64,000 nt of DNA from Haladaptatus halobius (GTDB lineage Archaea; Halobacteriota; Halobacteria; Halobacteriales; Haladaptataceae). A program made the translations under genes and the position numbers. Every line of letters starts with the position of its first letter. The stretch's first letter is position 1. The stretch spans positions 806,001 through 870,000 of the forward strand of contig NZ_CP085335.1 of NCBI RefSeq assembly GCF_020618475.1. The letters run 5' to 3'. Under the pieces are notes generated by a model that was not told the origin of the DNA, did no database searches, and saw only the letters and a list, made by a program, of their open reading frames with translations. Shown one piece after another: positions 43,232 to 52,344 of this stretch.

Positions 43232-44167
43232 TTACTTGTGGCGGTCGAGGATGTCGTAGCTCCGTTCCCACTCGTACTCGTCGTCGAAGTACCGCTCCGC
43301 CAGCGGCGTCTCCGGCATGTCACCCGTGGCTTGTTTCTCCTGCTGGTAGGACGGGCGGTCGTCGTCGATGTAGAAGCGGCCGGTGAGCACCGTCCCCTCG
43401 TAGAGTTCGTCCTCGGCCTCGTACATCATCTCGGCCGCCTCGCGTCGGTCGTTCACGTCGAAGTCGTAGTCGTCGCTGTCCTGCACGTCGATGTACGGGA
43501 CGTATTGCTTCGCGTCCTTGTTCCACGTCGGGCACTGCGTGAGGAAGTCGATGTGCGCGAACCCGTTGTGTTCCATCGCCTCGGCGAGGATCTGCTTCGC
43601 CTGATTCGGGTTGACCGCCGCCGTTCGGGCGACGTACGACGCACCCGAGGTGAGCGCGAGCGACAGTGGCCGAATCGGGCTCTTCGCGCTACCGTGTGGC
43701 TGGGTCTTCGACTTGTGACCCTTTGGGCTGGTCGGGGACGTCTGGCCCTTCGTCAGCCCGAAGATCTCGTTGTCGAAGACGATATAGGTCATGTCGTGGT
43801 TCTCGCGGGCGGTGTGCATGAAGTGGTTCCCGCCGATACCGTACCCGTCGCCGTCACCGCCCGCGGCGATGACTTCGATGTCCGGATTGGCGAGTTTGGC
43901 CGCGCGCGCGACTGGCAGGGCGCGTCCGTGGATGGAGTGGAAGCCGTAGCTCTGGAAGTAGCTCGACAGCTTCCCGGAACAGCCGATCCCTGTGACGAGT
44001 AGCGTCTCGTCCGGCGTTCGACCGACCTCGGGCATCGCCTGCTTCAGTGCCTTCAGGACGCCGAAGTCACCACAGCCCGGACACCACGTCGCCTGCGGTT
44101 CGAGACTCGGCGTGAACTCGTTCGAATCGATCTCTCGTTCTTCTCCGATTGCGTTGAATACACTCAT
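43232..44167 (-). CDS. korB: 2-oxoacid:ferredoxin oxidoreductase beta subunit
   Basis: 311 residues. Thiamine diphosphate motif 'GGDGDGYGIGGNHFMH' and the cysteine motif 'WCPGCGDFGVLKALKQAM'. A later Cys in 'GIGCSGKLSSYF' completes the cluster site. With KorA it oxidises pyruvate or 2-oxoglutarate to acyl-CoA using ferredoxin. ATG 44167 starts one base after the korA stop; a GTG at 44176 is possible. Substrate cannot be decided (kor/por). Confidence 0.9.
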   Translation of the reverse strand: MSVFNAIGEEREIDSNEFTPSLEPQATWCPGCGDFGVLKALKQAMPEVGRTPDETLLVTGIGCSGKLSSYFQSYGFHSIHGRALPVARAAKLANPDIEVIAAGGDGDGYGIGGNHFMHTARENHDMTYIVFDNEIFGLTKGQTSPTSPKGHKSKTQPHGSAKSPIRPLSLALTSGASYVARTAAVNPNQAKQILAEAMEHNGFAHIDFLTQCPTWNKDAKQYVPYIDVQDSDDYDFDVNDRREAAEMMYEAEDELYEGTVLTGRFYIDDDRPSYQQEKQATGDMPETPLAERYFDDEYEWERSYDILDRHK

Positions 44168-44168
44168 T

Positions 44169-46058
44169 TTAGTCACCCGTTGCGGATTCGATGTGCGTGT
44201 TGTAGTCGGTCTCGGCGTTCTCGTCTAGTCTCACCTCGAAGCCGTCGACGATCTCGGCGGGTTCGAATGGATTGCCGTCGTACTTCAGCAGGCTGAACAT
44301 CTTCTCGCCGAAGCGTCCCGTCTGGCCCTGAATGTGTCTGCGGAACTGCGCCGTGGCGTTCATCTCGACGACCAGCGCCTCGTCCACGTCTTCGAGGAAC
44401 TCGCTGACCTCGTCTTTCGGGAACGGAACCATGTCGCTGACGTTCATCGCCTTGACCGAGTGGTCGTCCTCGTTCAGTACGTCCACCGCTTCCTCGACGG
44501 CACCCTTCGTGCTGCCGAAGTTGAGGATGGCGTAGTCGGCGTTGTCGGGGCCGTAGACGGTCTGGTGTGACTCGTCCATCGCGTCGAGTTCCTCGCGGAT
44601 GGCGTCGAGTTTCGACATCCGGCGGTTCATCTGTGTGACGCGGTTGTTCGCGTCCTCGCTGATGTGCCCTGCCTCGTTGTGCTCGTTTCCGGACGCGAGG
44701 AAGTTGCCGCCCTTCTGTCCCGGCAGGGAGCGCGGGCTGACGCCGTCTTCGCCGTCGTAGCGGTAACGCTTGAACCGTCCCGCGAGACGTTCGCCCGCTT
44801 CGATATCCTCTTCGGTCACGACGCTTCCGATGTCCGGGTTCGGCTCGCGGTCGAACACCGACTCGGGAACCGTCTCGTGCCCGCCGGAGAGCTTCTGATC
44901 GTAGAGGATGATGGACGGAATCTGGTACTCGTAGGCGATTTCGAACGCCTTACGCGTCTGGATGTACGACTCGCGCGCGTCACCCGGCGCGAAGACGACA
45001 CGGTTCGAGTCGCCTTGACTCGTGTAAAGTACGTGTTCTAAGTCACCCTGCTCGGGTTTCGTCGGCATCCCCGTCGAGGGTCCTGCGCGCATCGACTCGA
45101 CGAGCACGAGCGGCGTCTCGGTGATCTCCGCGAGACCGAGCGGTTCGGACATGAGCGCGAACCCGCCGCCGGACGACCCGCTTATCGCCTTCGCGCCCGC
45201 GTGGCTTGCACCGACGGCGAGACACGCAGCGGCGATCTCGTCCTCGACCTGCTCGGAGATACCTCCAAGGTCGGGGAGGTGTTGGGTCATGATCGTGAAC
45301 ACGTCGGTCCACGGCGTCATCGGATACCCCGAGATGAATCGGCATCCTTCGTCGATTGCGCCGTACGCGATTCCGTGACTACCGGAGATGAGCACCGGCT
45401 CTTCGTCGTGTTCGCTCTGGGAAACCGTCACGCCGACGTCCGTGTCGTAGTTCTCCGAAACGTCCTCGTAGGCTTCCCGGAGGATCTCGAGGTTCGGTTC
45501 GAGGATCTTCTCCGGCATCGCCTCGCTCATCAGCTCTTCGACGACGTCGAGGTCGAGGCCGATGATGGCACAGGTCGCCCCGACCCCTGCGGTGTTCCGC
45601 ATGACTTCCCGGCCGTGCTCCTTGGCGAGTCCGCGAAGATCCAAGTCGAAGACGTGCCAGTTGTTCTCCTCGACGCGCTCCTCGAAGTTCGGAATGTCGT
45701 CTGTGTCGAGCAGTCCAGCGTCGTAGATGATTACGCCGCCTTCTCGTAGCTCGTCCAAGTTCTCCGTTAGCGGTTTGATCTCTTCGTTGCCGTAGTAGGC
45801 TTCTTCCTGTGGGTTCCGCGCGAAGCTGTCACCGAGTGCGAGGAGGAAGTTGTAGTTGTCTCCCCGTGATTTCACTTCGTGATCGGCCGCGCGAATCTCC
45901 ACGTAGGTGTGGCCGCCGCGAATGCGCGACGGATAGTGTCGATGCGTGAATACGTTCAACCCCGATCGCATCAGGGCTTTTGCGAAGTTCTGGCTCGTCG
46001 AGTCGATTCCGTCCCCGGAACCCCCTGCGACTCGCCAAATTAGTTCTTCATCCGTCAT
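44169..46058 (-). CDS. korA: 2-oxoacid:ferredoxin oxidoreductase gamma-alpha fused subunit
   Basis: 629 residues. The N-terminal gamma domain (about 1-195, 'RVAGGSGDGIDSTSQNFAKA') is fused to the alpha pyrimidine-binding domain ('GSHGIAYGAIDEGCRFISGY', 'VLVESMRAGPSTGMPTKPEQ'). A Shine-Dalgarno GGAG (46067-46070 on this strand) precedes the ATG by about 8 bases. First gene of korA-korB. It supplies reduced ferredoxin, a plausible donor for the NuoE/F/G-less complex I. Confidence 0.92.
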   Translation of the reverse strand: MTDEELIWRVAGGSGDGIDSTSQNFAKALMRSGLNVFTHRHYPSRIRGGHTYVEIRAADHEVKSRGDNYNFLLALGDSFARNPQEEAYYGNEEIKPLTENLDELREGGVIIYDAGLLDTDDIPNFEERVEENNWHVFDLDLRGLAKEHGREVMRNTAGVGATCAIIGLDLDVVEELMSEAMPEKILEPNLEILREAYEDVSENYDTDVGVTVSQSEHDEEPVLISGSHGIAYGAIDEGCRFISGYPMTPWTDVFTIMTQHLPDLGGISEQVEDEIAAACLAVGASHAGAKAISGSSGGGFALMSEPLGLAEITETPLVLVESMRAGPSTGMPTKPEQGDLEHVLYTSQGDSNRVVFAPGDARESYIQTRKAFEIAYEYQIPSIILYDQKLSGGHETVPESVFDREPNPDIGSVVTEEDIEAGERLAGRFKRYRYDGEDGVSPRSLPGQKGGNFLASGNEHNEAGHISEDANNRVTQMNRRMSKLDAIREELDAMDESHQTVYGPDNADYAILNFGSTKGAVEEAVDVLNEDDHSVKAMNVSDMVPFPKDEVSEFLEDVDEALVVEMNATAQFRRHIQGQTGRFGEKMFSLLKYDGNPFEPAEIVDGFEVRLDENAETDYNTHIESATGD

Positions 46059-46113
46059 AATTGTAACTCCTGGCCTCCCCGGCCTAGTGTATTACGGTAG
46101 TAGCGCAAGGTGG

Positions 46114-46145
46114 TAAAGCCTTTGCCATAGATTAGCAAGGGTTTA
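46114..46145. promoter_or_regulatory. imperfect inverted repeat upstream of korA
   Basis: TAAAGCCTTTGC, 9-base spacer, GCAAGGGTTTA: two arms of 11-12 bases with about one mismatch and one bulge, 56-87 bases upstream of the korA ATG. It covers the place expected for the TATA/BRE of korA, so it could be an operator. Confidence 0.3.
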
Positions 46146-46293
46146 TCGTGATAGATGGGGTCTAACGGTTGATTTCGCGGTTTTCGAAGATGGAAATGTC
46201 TCGTTTCTTAATGATGGTTTATAGCTCAATGAACACCCTCTGTCCTACCCCCTTATCTCGGGATTTGGGTTACTATGTTAGAGTAATTACCAT

Positions 46294-46961
46294 CTAAACT
46301 TTATTCTCATCTAAAATAGAATTTTCACTATTCAAAGAACTTTCATGAAGGATTTCAATGATTATCCAGCCTAAATTTAGAGCTCCACTAAATGTCCACC
46401 CAACCGCAGCTGTTAATATCCCGACGATAAAGGTTGCCAAAGCAATAAAATAGAGAAACTTCCAGAAGTTACTTTGGTCAAGGAGAATTCCTAAGGTAGC
46501 GAAGAGGAGCATTCCAAACACAAATTCAAAAAACCTGTGGTAAGTGACTCCTTCCCTGGTATGATTGGTGTTGTTCCTTCGTTCATCCCTTGTAATTGGC
46601 CCGTGATAACCTTTCCAGTGAACGCCAGAATAACTGCTCCAATCAGGAATAGAGGATAAAAATTAACATTATCAAAGGGGATGTTGACGATTTCAACTTC
46701 CAATACATTTTCCACCACATTGTTAATAGAAAATAGACCGACAGCAACTCCACCAAGCCAACACAAAGACAACCCAAAATTCGATATGCGTCTTCCTATT
46801 GGAATCCACCGAGTTTTCTCCATCTTATTTTTCAAATGGTGTAGAATTGCAATAAAAAGGTACGCATCAACAAGTGGGAGAATTGAGAGAAGTGATCGAA
46901 TATAGATATGATCTTTATCTTTAGATTTTCCCTTCGTATAATCACATCTTAGCATCAGCAA
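46294..46961 (-). pseudogene. AT-rich multi-helix membrane protein, one frameshift
   Basis: The frame from 46961 encodes about 135 residues with three or four helices ('SLLSILPLVDAYLFIAILHH', 'PLFLIGAVILAFTGKVITG'), then runs to a stop. The next frame continues as 'REGVTYHRFFEFVFGMLLFA' and two more helices to TAG at 46294. Restoring one A near 46570 (CCAATC to CCAAATC) gives 222 residues. No family recognised. Codon use is AT-rich and foreign to the neighbourhood. Confidence 0.5.
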
Positions 46962-46979
46962 TGCTATTTGCGAACACTA

Positions 46980-47105
46980 TTACGATAACAAAATAGTGTC
47001 AGGAACCGCCAATTTGACAACCGTTCCTGTAATTAGGGACACATCTTCTCCGTATAGTGACGCATATACCAGGAGGATAATTCCACCACCGAAAAAGAAT
47101 ACGAC
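46980..47105 (-). pseudogene. truncated C-terminal part of an AT-rich membrane protein
   Basis: A minus-strand open frame of 41 codons with no start, bounded upstream by TAA at 47106-47108. It reads 'VVFFFGGGIILLVYASLYGE' and ends TAA at 46980-46982, 18 bases before the next AT-rich gene. It looks like the last helix and tail of a longer protein cut at the island edge. Confidence 0.35.
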
Positions 47106-47225
47106 TTATACTCCCGAACCTTCGGCGAGAAACTCAGCGGCAGTCACAAAATCGGTGAAATTCCAATCGCGTATCCGATACTCGTCCTGTTCGGTGTTGC
47201 AGTGCTCGCCCAACGATTGCGCTGA
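47061..47225 (+). pseudogene. 3' remnant of a plus-strand membrane or surface protein
   Basis: A start-less frame from the stops at 47055-47060 to TGA 47223-47225, reading 'EYDLYSRTFGEKLSGSHKIG' and then a terminal helix 'IAYPILVLFGVAVLAQRL' with basic end. Base composition from about 47106 is that of the host. It appears to be the C-terminus of a gene interrupted at the island boundary. Confidence 0.35.
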
Positions 47226-47240
47226 GGACGAACGATTTCT

Positions 47241-47468
47241 TTATTCTCCTTTTCCACCGGCGTCTTTCGTCCGAAGTATTTCGCGCATGTTGATGTAGAT
47301 ATCTTTCGGAGACGTATTCTCGTCGGGGTCGAACAGATCGCTCACTCGGTAGAGCATCGCCGCGACCTGCTTGCTCTCGCTGCTGTCACCGCGAACGTCG
47401 TCGGCGATCTCGCGGAGGATCGCCACGCGCTCCGCGTCCGGTTCGAACGATTCCGTCTCGCGTGCCAT
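47241..47468 (-). CDS. 75-residue charged helical protein
   Basis: From ATG 47468. Mostly helical and charged ('ERVAILREIADDVRGDSSES', 'DPDENTSPKDIYINMREILR'). No recognised motif. It starts two bases after the Mrp ATPase stop and is clearly in the same leftward operon; small conserved partners of this kind are seen beside haloarchaeal ApbC genes, so a link to iron-sulfur delivery is possible. Confidence 0.65.
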   Translation of the reverse strand: MARETESFEPDAERVAILREIADDVRGDSSESKQVAAMLYRVSDLFDPDENTSPKDIYINMREILRTKDAGGKGE

Positions 47469-47470
47469 AC

Positions 47471-48505
47471 TCAGGATTGCTTGCGGCGGTTGATAATCCC
47501 GACGTTGTTGGCGACGTTCTCCGTCAACACGCGGAAGGAGTCGCCCGTCTCGCTCTCGTCGTCGAGGACGATGGGCGTCCCCTCGTCGCCGCCAGTTCTG
47601 ACTGACGGGTCGAGCGGGACGGCACCGAGAAACGGCATATCGTGCTCTTCGGCGAAGGCCGCACCGCCGCCGCGTCCGAAGATGTCGTGTTCGCTCCCGC
47701 AGTCGGGGCACCTGAACGCGCTCATGTTCTCCGCGATGCCGAGAACGGGCGTCTCGTGTTTGCCGAACATCTGGAGACCCTTCTCCGCATCATCGAGCGC
47801 GACACGCTGTGGCGTGGTGACGATAACCGCACCGGTGACGGGGACGCTCTGGAGCAGCGTGAGTTGCGTATCGCCGGTTCCGGGCGGCAAGTCGACGACC
47901 ATGTAATCGAGTTGTCCCCACTCCACGTCCTCCCAGAGTTGGGTGAGCACCTTGTGAACCATCGGGCCGCGCCAGATGACGGGGTCGTCTTGGCCGGTAA
48001 GAAACGCCATACTCATCAGTTTCACGCCGAACTTTTCCGGCGGAACGAGTTTCCCGTCTTCGGTCGCTCGCGGTCGTTCGTCCGCATCGACCATTCGCGG
48101 GACGTTCGGTCCGTACACGTCGGCGTCGAACAGCCCGACGCGAGCGCCGAGTTTCGCTAACCCCGCGGCGAGATTGACGGCGATGGTGCTCTTTCCGACG
48201 CCGCCCTTTCCGGACGCGACTGCGATGATGTTCTTGACGCCGGGAAGTACCTGCTCATCCGGCGAGAGATTACTGTCGACGCGAGCCGAGAGCTGCGTTT
48301 CGATCCCTTCCTCGGCGAGCACTTCGCGGACGCGGTTCGCAATCGCGGTTTCGTGCGGCGCGTACGGTGCACCGAGGGCGAGCGAAATCCGTGCAATTCC
48401 CTCTTCGACTGTTACGTCGTTAACGAGACCGAGTGAGACGATATCCTCGTCGAGGTCGGGGTCTGTAACGGTTCGAAGGAGTTCTCGAACGTCAGCTTCG
48501 TCCAT
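47471..48505 (-). CDS. apbC: Mrp/NBP35-type iron-sulfur carrier ATPase
   Basis: 344 residues. N-terminal MIP18/DUF59 domain (1-80, 'LRTVTDPDLDEDIVSLGLVN'), then a deviant Walker A P-loop 'VASGKGGVGKSTIAVNLAAG' and, near residue 265, the CxxC 'FRCPDCGSEHDIFG' that bridges a cluster in the dimer. Delivers Fe-S clusters to target proteins, of which the window has many (Nuo, Rieske, KorAB, MoaA). A TATA-like CTTATC lies about 28 bases upstream. Confidence 0.92.
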   Translation of the reverse strand: MDEADVRELLRTVTDPDLDEDIVSLGLVNDVTVEEGIARISLALGAPYAPHETAIANRVREVLAEEGIETQLSARVDSNLSPDEQVLPGVKNIIAVASGKGGVGKSTIAVNLAAGLAKLGARVGLFDADVYGPNVPRMVDADERPRATEDGKLVPPEKFGVKLMSMAFLTGQDDPVIWRGPMVHKVLTQLWEDVEWGQLDYMVVDLPPGTGDTQLTLLQSVPVTGAVIVTTPQRVALDDAEKGLQMFGKHETPVLGIAENMSAFRCPDCGSEHDIFGRGGGAAFAEEHDMPFLGAVPLDPSVRTGGDEGTPIVLDDESETGDSFRVLTENVANNVGIINRRKQS

Positions 48506-48657
48506 GGTGACGGCTAGGGTGTGACCTGTCGATAAGACTTGTGAACCGGAAGAAAGGCTGATAAACCGGAGGACTCGATTCCGTCGTCGGAGGCAGTAGT
48601 TTCGCTCCGTGGCTGGCGTAAATAGATTCAGTTACGTTCCGATGGTGTTCTCCCACG

Positions 48658-48690
48658 AGTTTAAGAATACTCGTCCGAAAGAGGTGTGTG
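48658..48690 (+). promoter_or_regulatory. moaA promoter and ribosome binding site
   Basis: GTTTAAGAA near 48658-48666 is TATA-like; GAGGTG at 48681-48686 lies 4-5 bases before ATG 48691. The upstream in-frame GTG (48688) overlaps this spacing and is not preferred. Confidence 0.4.
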
Positions 48691-49650
48691 ATGCTCGAAG
48701 ATTCGTTCGGGCGCGAGGTATCGGGTGTGCGCGTCTCGCTCACCGACCGGTGTAATTTCGACTGTATCTACTGCCACAACGAGGGACTCGGGGATACGCG
48801 CGGTCCAATGGAGGCACAGGACGACGAGATGAGCGCCGACGACGTCGTTCGATTTCTGGAAGTCGCCCGCGAGTTCGGCGTCGAGAAAGTGAAATTCACC
48901 GGAGGAGAGCCGATGCTCCGACAAGATCTGGAGGAGATAATTCGTCGGACGCCCGACGAGATGGAGGTTTCTCTGACGACGAACGGAACCTTCCTCCCGG
49001 GGAGGGCCGAGCAACTCCGTGAAGCGGGACTAGAGCGCGTGAACGTCTCGCAGGACGCGCTCGACCCCGAAGCGTTCGCGGAGGTGACGAAAAGCGGCGC
49101 GTACGACAAAGTGCTAGAAGGCGTCGAAGCGGCGCTCGACGCCGGTCTCGACCCGGTGAAACTCAACATGGTCGTCTTCGAGGCAACCGCGGGCTACGTC
49201 CCTCGGATGGTCGAACACGTCGCCGAGAACGACGGACTTCAATTACAACTCATCGAGTACATGCCGGAGTTGACCGGCAAGCCGGAGTGGGCCATCGACA
49301 TCCAGCGTGTCCACGATTGGCTCGAAAAACAGGCCGAGGAGATCGAGGTACGGGAGATGCACGGCCGAAGACGGTACTGGGTGAACGGCGGGATGGTCGA
49401 GATTGTCGACCCGGTCGAGAACCCGAGTTTCTGTTCTAATTGTCATCGCGTACGCGTAACGCACGAGGGATATCTCAAGGGGTGTCTGAATCGCAACGAC
49501 GACCTCCGGTCGATGGGTGAGATGACGAAACCCGAAATCCGCGAGACGTTCCGCGAGACGGTAGCGAACCGCGTCCCCTACTACGGCGAGTACATGATTC
49601 GAAACGACGAGAACGAGTGGGAGATAAACGACCGGTACATCGACGTCTGA
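48691..49650 (+). CDS. moaA: GTP 3',8-cyclase (molybdenum cofactor step 1)
   Basis: 319 residues, radical SAM. N-terminal CxxxCxxC in '[16 protein letters not shown]', '[15 protein letters not shown]', and a C-terminal second cluster with '[20 protein letters not shown]'. Converts GTP to 3',8-cyclo-7,8-dihydro-GTP. No other moa gene is adjacent. The C-terminus lacks the bacterial double-Gly tail. Confidence 0.92.
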   Translation: MLEDSFGREVSGVRVSLTDRCNFDCIYCHNEGLGDTRGPMEAQDDEMSADDVVRFLEVAREFGVEKVKFTGGEPMLRQDLEEIIRRTPDEMEVSLTTNGTFLPGRAEQLREAGLERVNVSQDALDPEAFAEVTKSGAYDKVLEGVEAALDAGLDPVKLNMVVFEATAGYVPRMVEHVAENDGLQLQLIEYMPELTGKPEWAIDIQRVHDWLEKQAEEIEVREMHGRRRYWVNGGMVEIVDPVENPSFCSNCHRVRVTHEGYLKGCLNRNDDLRSMGEMTKPEIRETFRETVANRVPYYGEYMIRNDENEWEINDRYIDV

Positions 49651-49693
49651 GTCGGCGATAAAGTTCATAGGGGCTGGCTACGCCCACTCTCGT

Positions 49694-50470
49694 ATGCGAC
49701 GACGGGCATTTCTCGCGAGGTCTAGTGCGTTGGCAGGCGGGTGCGCCGCGACGTCGGTCGTCGGAAGCGGACGACCGGTGGGGAAACCTTCGTCGTACAC
49801 CATTCTCGATGGGACGAAGTACGCGACGGAGGTGTTCGTCCGAAAAGCGGGTGACGGCCCGACGGCACTCGTCGTCGGAGGGATGCATGGCGACGAACCG
49901 AGCGGCTATCGCGCGGCAAGGGACGTCGCAAAGTGGCGAATCGACGGCGGAACGCTCGTTGTCCTTCCGAAGGCGAACCGCGTGGCGATTCGGAAGAGTC
50001 GGCGCGAAGGTGCGAACGGGGACTTGAATCGACAGTTCCCCACCGATGAGAACCCGCAGACGACGCTCGCTCGAGCTATCTGGAACGTGGTCTCCCGCCA
50101 CGACCCGGACGTAGTGTTCGACTTACACGGTTCCATCGGTATCTACGGTTATCACGAATCGTCGGTCGGTCAGGTCATCTGGCCGACCGACGCGGGAGAC
50201 GCGAGCGAATACGCGAAACGAACCGTCGAACAACTTAACGGCGACGTCGTCCCGTGGTACATGCCATTCCACGCCTACCGTCGCGGTGATGAACTGGGTG
50301 GGTCGAGTCCGATGCTCGTCCACAAGGTGGCGGGTGACCTCGACAAAGAGGGGTACATCGTGGAGACGACGAAGTTCCTGCTCGATCCCGATACGAGGGT
50401 TCGGTGGACGAAACGGGCCACCGCCGATCTCCTCTCCCGGCACGGAATCGAACGGAGGACAGATCGATGA
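49694..50470 (+). CDS. Tat-exported succinylglutamate desuccinylase/aspartoacylase-like protein
   Basis: 258 residues. It begins with 'MRRRAFLARSSALAGGCAAT', a twin-arginine-like signal with a Cys that could be a lipobox. The zinc hydrolase core has 'VGGMHGDEPSGYRAARDVAK', 'GANGDLNRQFPT' and 'VFDLHGSIG', the H-x-x-E...H pattern of the M14/AstE-AspA fold. Acts outside the membrane; substrate unknown. Overlaps the following membrane gene by 4 bases. Confidence 0.78.
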   Translation: MRRRAFLARSSALAGGCAATSVVGSGRPVGKPSSYTILDGTKYATEVFVRKAGDGPTALVVGGMHGDEPSGYRAARDVAKWRIDGGTLVVLPKANRVAIRKSRREGANGDLNRQFPTDENPQTTLARAIWNVVSRHDPDVVFDLHGSIGIYGYHESSVGQVIWPTDAGDASEYAKRTVEQLNGDVVPWYMPFHAYRRGDELGGSSPMLVHKVAGDLDKEGYIVETTKFLLDPDTRVRWTKRATADLLSRHGIERRTDR

Positions 50471-50751
50471 ACGTGCGAGAAGTGTTCGCGGGGCGGGCGG
50501 TGTGGGGGTCGTATCTCGCGCTGGTCGGCCCGCTCGTTCTTGGTGCGCTGGATAACCGGCTCATGACGCCGCTCGCGCTGCCGGGCTATCTCGTTTTCAC
50601 GCTCGGGAGCGCCGTCGGCAGTCGCCTATTTCCGACGCTCGAACTGTGGGTGTTCTGGGCTCCGTTTCTGGTCGGCTCGTACGTCGTCTCCGTGGTGCTG
50701 GCGGCGGGATACCGCGTGCTTCAGAAGACATTCGTTGCGTTTAAATACTAA
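50467..50751 (+). CDS. 94-residue three-helix membrane protein
   Basis: The ATG at 50467 overlaps the previous stop (ATGA). Helices lie at about 12-30, 38-55 and 62-82 ('LWVFWAPFLVGSYVVSVVLA'). No motif recognised. Translational coupling to the exported hydrolase suggests a partner role. Confidence 0.65.
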   Translation: MNVREVFAGRAVWGSYLALVGPLVLGALDNRLMTPLALPGYLVFTLGSAVGSRLFPTLELWVFWAPFLVGSYVVSVVLAAGYRVLQKTFVAFKY

Positions 50752-50826
50752 CCTCCGGTAGGATGAGTTGCAGACAACTGTAGGGATACGTGTCCCGAGT
50801 CCGGAAGGGCGAACGTAAGAGTATGT

Positions 50827-50911
50827 GTCGAGGTAGCCTAGTCTGGCCCACGGCGCAGGGTTGCTAACTCTGTGGCGTCAAGCCTCGAGGGTTCGAATCC
50901 CTCCCTCGACG
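50827..50911 (+). tRNA. tRNA-Ser(GCT)
   Basis: An 85-base cloverleaf. The acceptor stem GTCGAGG (50827-50833) pairs with CCTCGAC (50904-50910), with discriminator G. The anticodon GCT sits in 'GGGTTGCTAACTC', there is a long variable arm as in class II tRNAs, and the T-loop is GTTCGAATC. No encoded CCA and no intron. It lies 16 bases before rps13, probably on the same transcript. Confidence 0.95.
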
Positions 50912-50927
50912 CTCCAACCTATCAACC

Positions 50928-51437
50928 ATGAGCACGGAACAACCACAGGACGAAGACGACGACCTTCGGTACTTCGTCCGCATCGGGCAAACTGACCTCG
51001 ATGGGACGAAGTCCGTAGAGCGGTCGCTTTCCGAGATGAAAGGGATCGGTCGTCGCACGGCACGAATTATCGCGCGGGAGGCGGGCATCGACCGGACGGC
51101 GACGTTCGGTCGACTCGACGACGACGACATCGAAAGCGTCGTCGACGCCGTGGAGAACTACACCGACCGAACCCCGGAGTGGCTCGCGAACCACCGCAAG
51201 GGGTACTTCTCCGGCGAGACGACCCACGAGACCGGCAACGACCTGTCGATGACCCGTCGACAGGATATCAACCGAATGAAGATGATCAACTCGTACAAAG
51301 GCGTCCGTCACAAGCGAGGGCAGAAGGTTCGCGGTCAGCGAACCAAGTCCACGGGCCGTACCGAGGGGACGGTCGGCGTGAACGTCGAGGAGATCAAAGA
51401 AGAGGCCGCAGCGGCCGCCGAGGAGGGTGACGAATAA
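50928..51437 (+). CDS. rps13: 30S ribosomal protein S13
   Basis: 169 residues, archaeal/eukaryotic S13 (uS13). '[20 protein letters not shown]' and '[17 protein letters not shown]' form the helix-two-turn-helix, and the basic tail '[20 protein letters not shown]' reaches the decoding region. An acidic C-terminal extension is haloadaptive. First protein gene of the alpha-like operon with rps4, rps11 and rpoD; shares its last base with the rps4 ATG. Confidence 0.96.
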   Translation: MSTEQPQDEDDDLRYFVRIGQTDLDGTKSVERSLSEMKGIGRRTARIIAREAGIDRTATFGRLDDDDIESVVDAVENYTDRTPEWLANHRKGYFSGETTHETGNDLSMTRRQDINRMKMINSYKGVRHKRGQKVRGQRTKSTGRTEGTVGVNVEEIKEEAAAAAEEGDE

Positions 51438-51958
51438 TGTCGCTCCCCGGAGAGAACACGAAGTTCTACGAGACGCCGAACCATCCGTTCCAGGGCGAGC
51501 GAATCGCCGAGGAACGCAGTCTGATGGATCGCTACGGCTTGAAGAATAAAGAAGAACTCTGGCGAACCCAGAGTCAGCTTCGTAACTTCCGCCGCGAGGC
51601 CCGCCGACTGCTCGGTAGCATCACGGGCGACGAGGCGGAGGAGAGCGACGAGTTCCTCTCCCGACTGAAGCGAATCGGCGTCCTCGACGAGGGCGACGAA
51701 CTCGGCGACGTGTTGCTCCTCGACATCACCGACGTGCTGGAGCGCCGACTCCAGACCGTCGCCTACCGGAAAGGACTGGCGCACACACCGCAGCAGGCGC
51801 GACAGTTCATCACCCACGGACACATCACCGTGGGCGATAGTCGAGTGTCCATCCCGTCGTACAAGGTCGAAGTGGACGAGGAAGATTTCGTCGCCTTCGA
51901 CGAGACAAGCCCGCTTGCGGACGAACTCCACCCGGAACGCGCGGAGGGTAACGAATGA
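51437..51958 (+). CDS. rps4: 30S ribosomal protein S4
   Basis: 173 residues (uS4). Contains the S4 RNA-binding domain '[20 protein letters not shown]' and '[20 protein letters not shown]'. Primary 16S rRNA binder. The stop overlaps the rps11 start by 4 bases. Confidence 0.96.
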   Translation: MSLPGENTKFYETPNHPFQGERIAEERSLMDRYGLKNKEELWRTQSQLRNFRREARRLLGSITGDEAEESDEFLSRLKRIGVLDEGDELGDVLLLDITDVLERRLQTVAYRKGLAHTPQQARQFITHGHITVGDSRVSIPSYKVEVDEEDFVAFDETSPLADELHPERAEGNE

Positions 51959-52341
51959 GCAACAACGACGAGAAGTGGGGTATCGCCCACGTACACGCAT
52001 CGTTCAACAACACCATCATCACCATCACCGACCTCACCGGTGCGGAGACGATTGCAAAGTCGTCCGGCGGGTCGGTCGTGAAACAGAACCGCGACGAGTC
52101 CTCGCCGTACGCGGCCATGCAGATGGCCGAGACGGTCGCCGAGGAGGTCATAGCCGCTGGTATCGACGGCCTGCACGTTCGCGTGCGCGGCCCCGGTGGC
52201 AACCTACAGCAGAACCCCGGCCCCGGTGCGCAGGCGACGATTCGCGCACTCGCCCGCGCCGGTATCGAGATCGGTCGTATCGAGGACGTGACGCCGATTC
52301 CGCACGACGGCACTCGCGCACCGAAAGGTAGTGGGTTCTAA
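51955..52341 (+). CDS. rps11: 30S ribosomal protein S11
   Basis: 128 residues (uS11) with '[20 protein letters not shown]' and the C-terminal '[14 protein letters not shown]' that ends at the platform. Very conserved. rpoD starts 3 bases after the stop. Confidence 0.97.
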   Translation: MSNNDEKWGIAHVHASFNNTIITITDLTGAETIAKSSGGSVVKQNRDESSPYAAMQMAETVAEEVIAAGIDGLHVRVRGPGGNLQQNPGPGAQATIRALARAGIEIGRIEDVTPIPHDGTRAPKGSGF

Positions 52342-52344
52342 CAC

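Larger units (their letters stand above)
46140..47105. other. AT-rich island
   Basis: From about 46140 to 47105 the sequence changes to long A/T runs and AT-ending codons, unlike the GC-rich flanks. It holds two broken minus-strand membrane ORFs, and its right edge coincides with a remnant of a GC-rich plus-strand frame. The stretch 46059-46293 has no gene beyond the korA upstream signals. No transposase or clear terminal repeat is seen. Probably horizontally acquired. Confidence 0.6.

Noticed and set aside
46996-47298. 100-codon plus-strand frame across the island edge
   Set aside because: It crosses a composition break and the opposite 47241 gene; the adjacent frame (47061-47225) gives a more protein-like anchor sequence.
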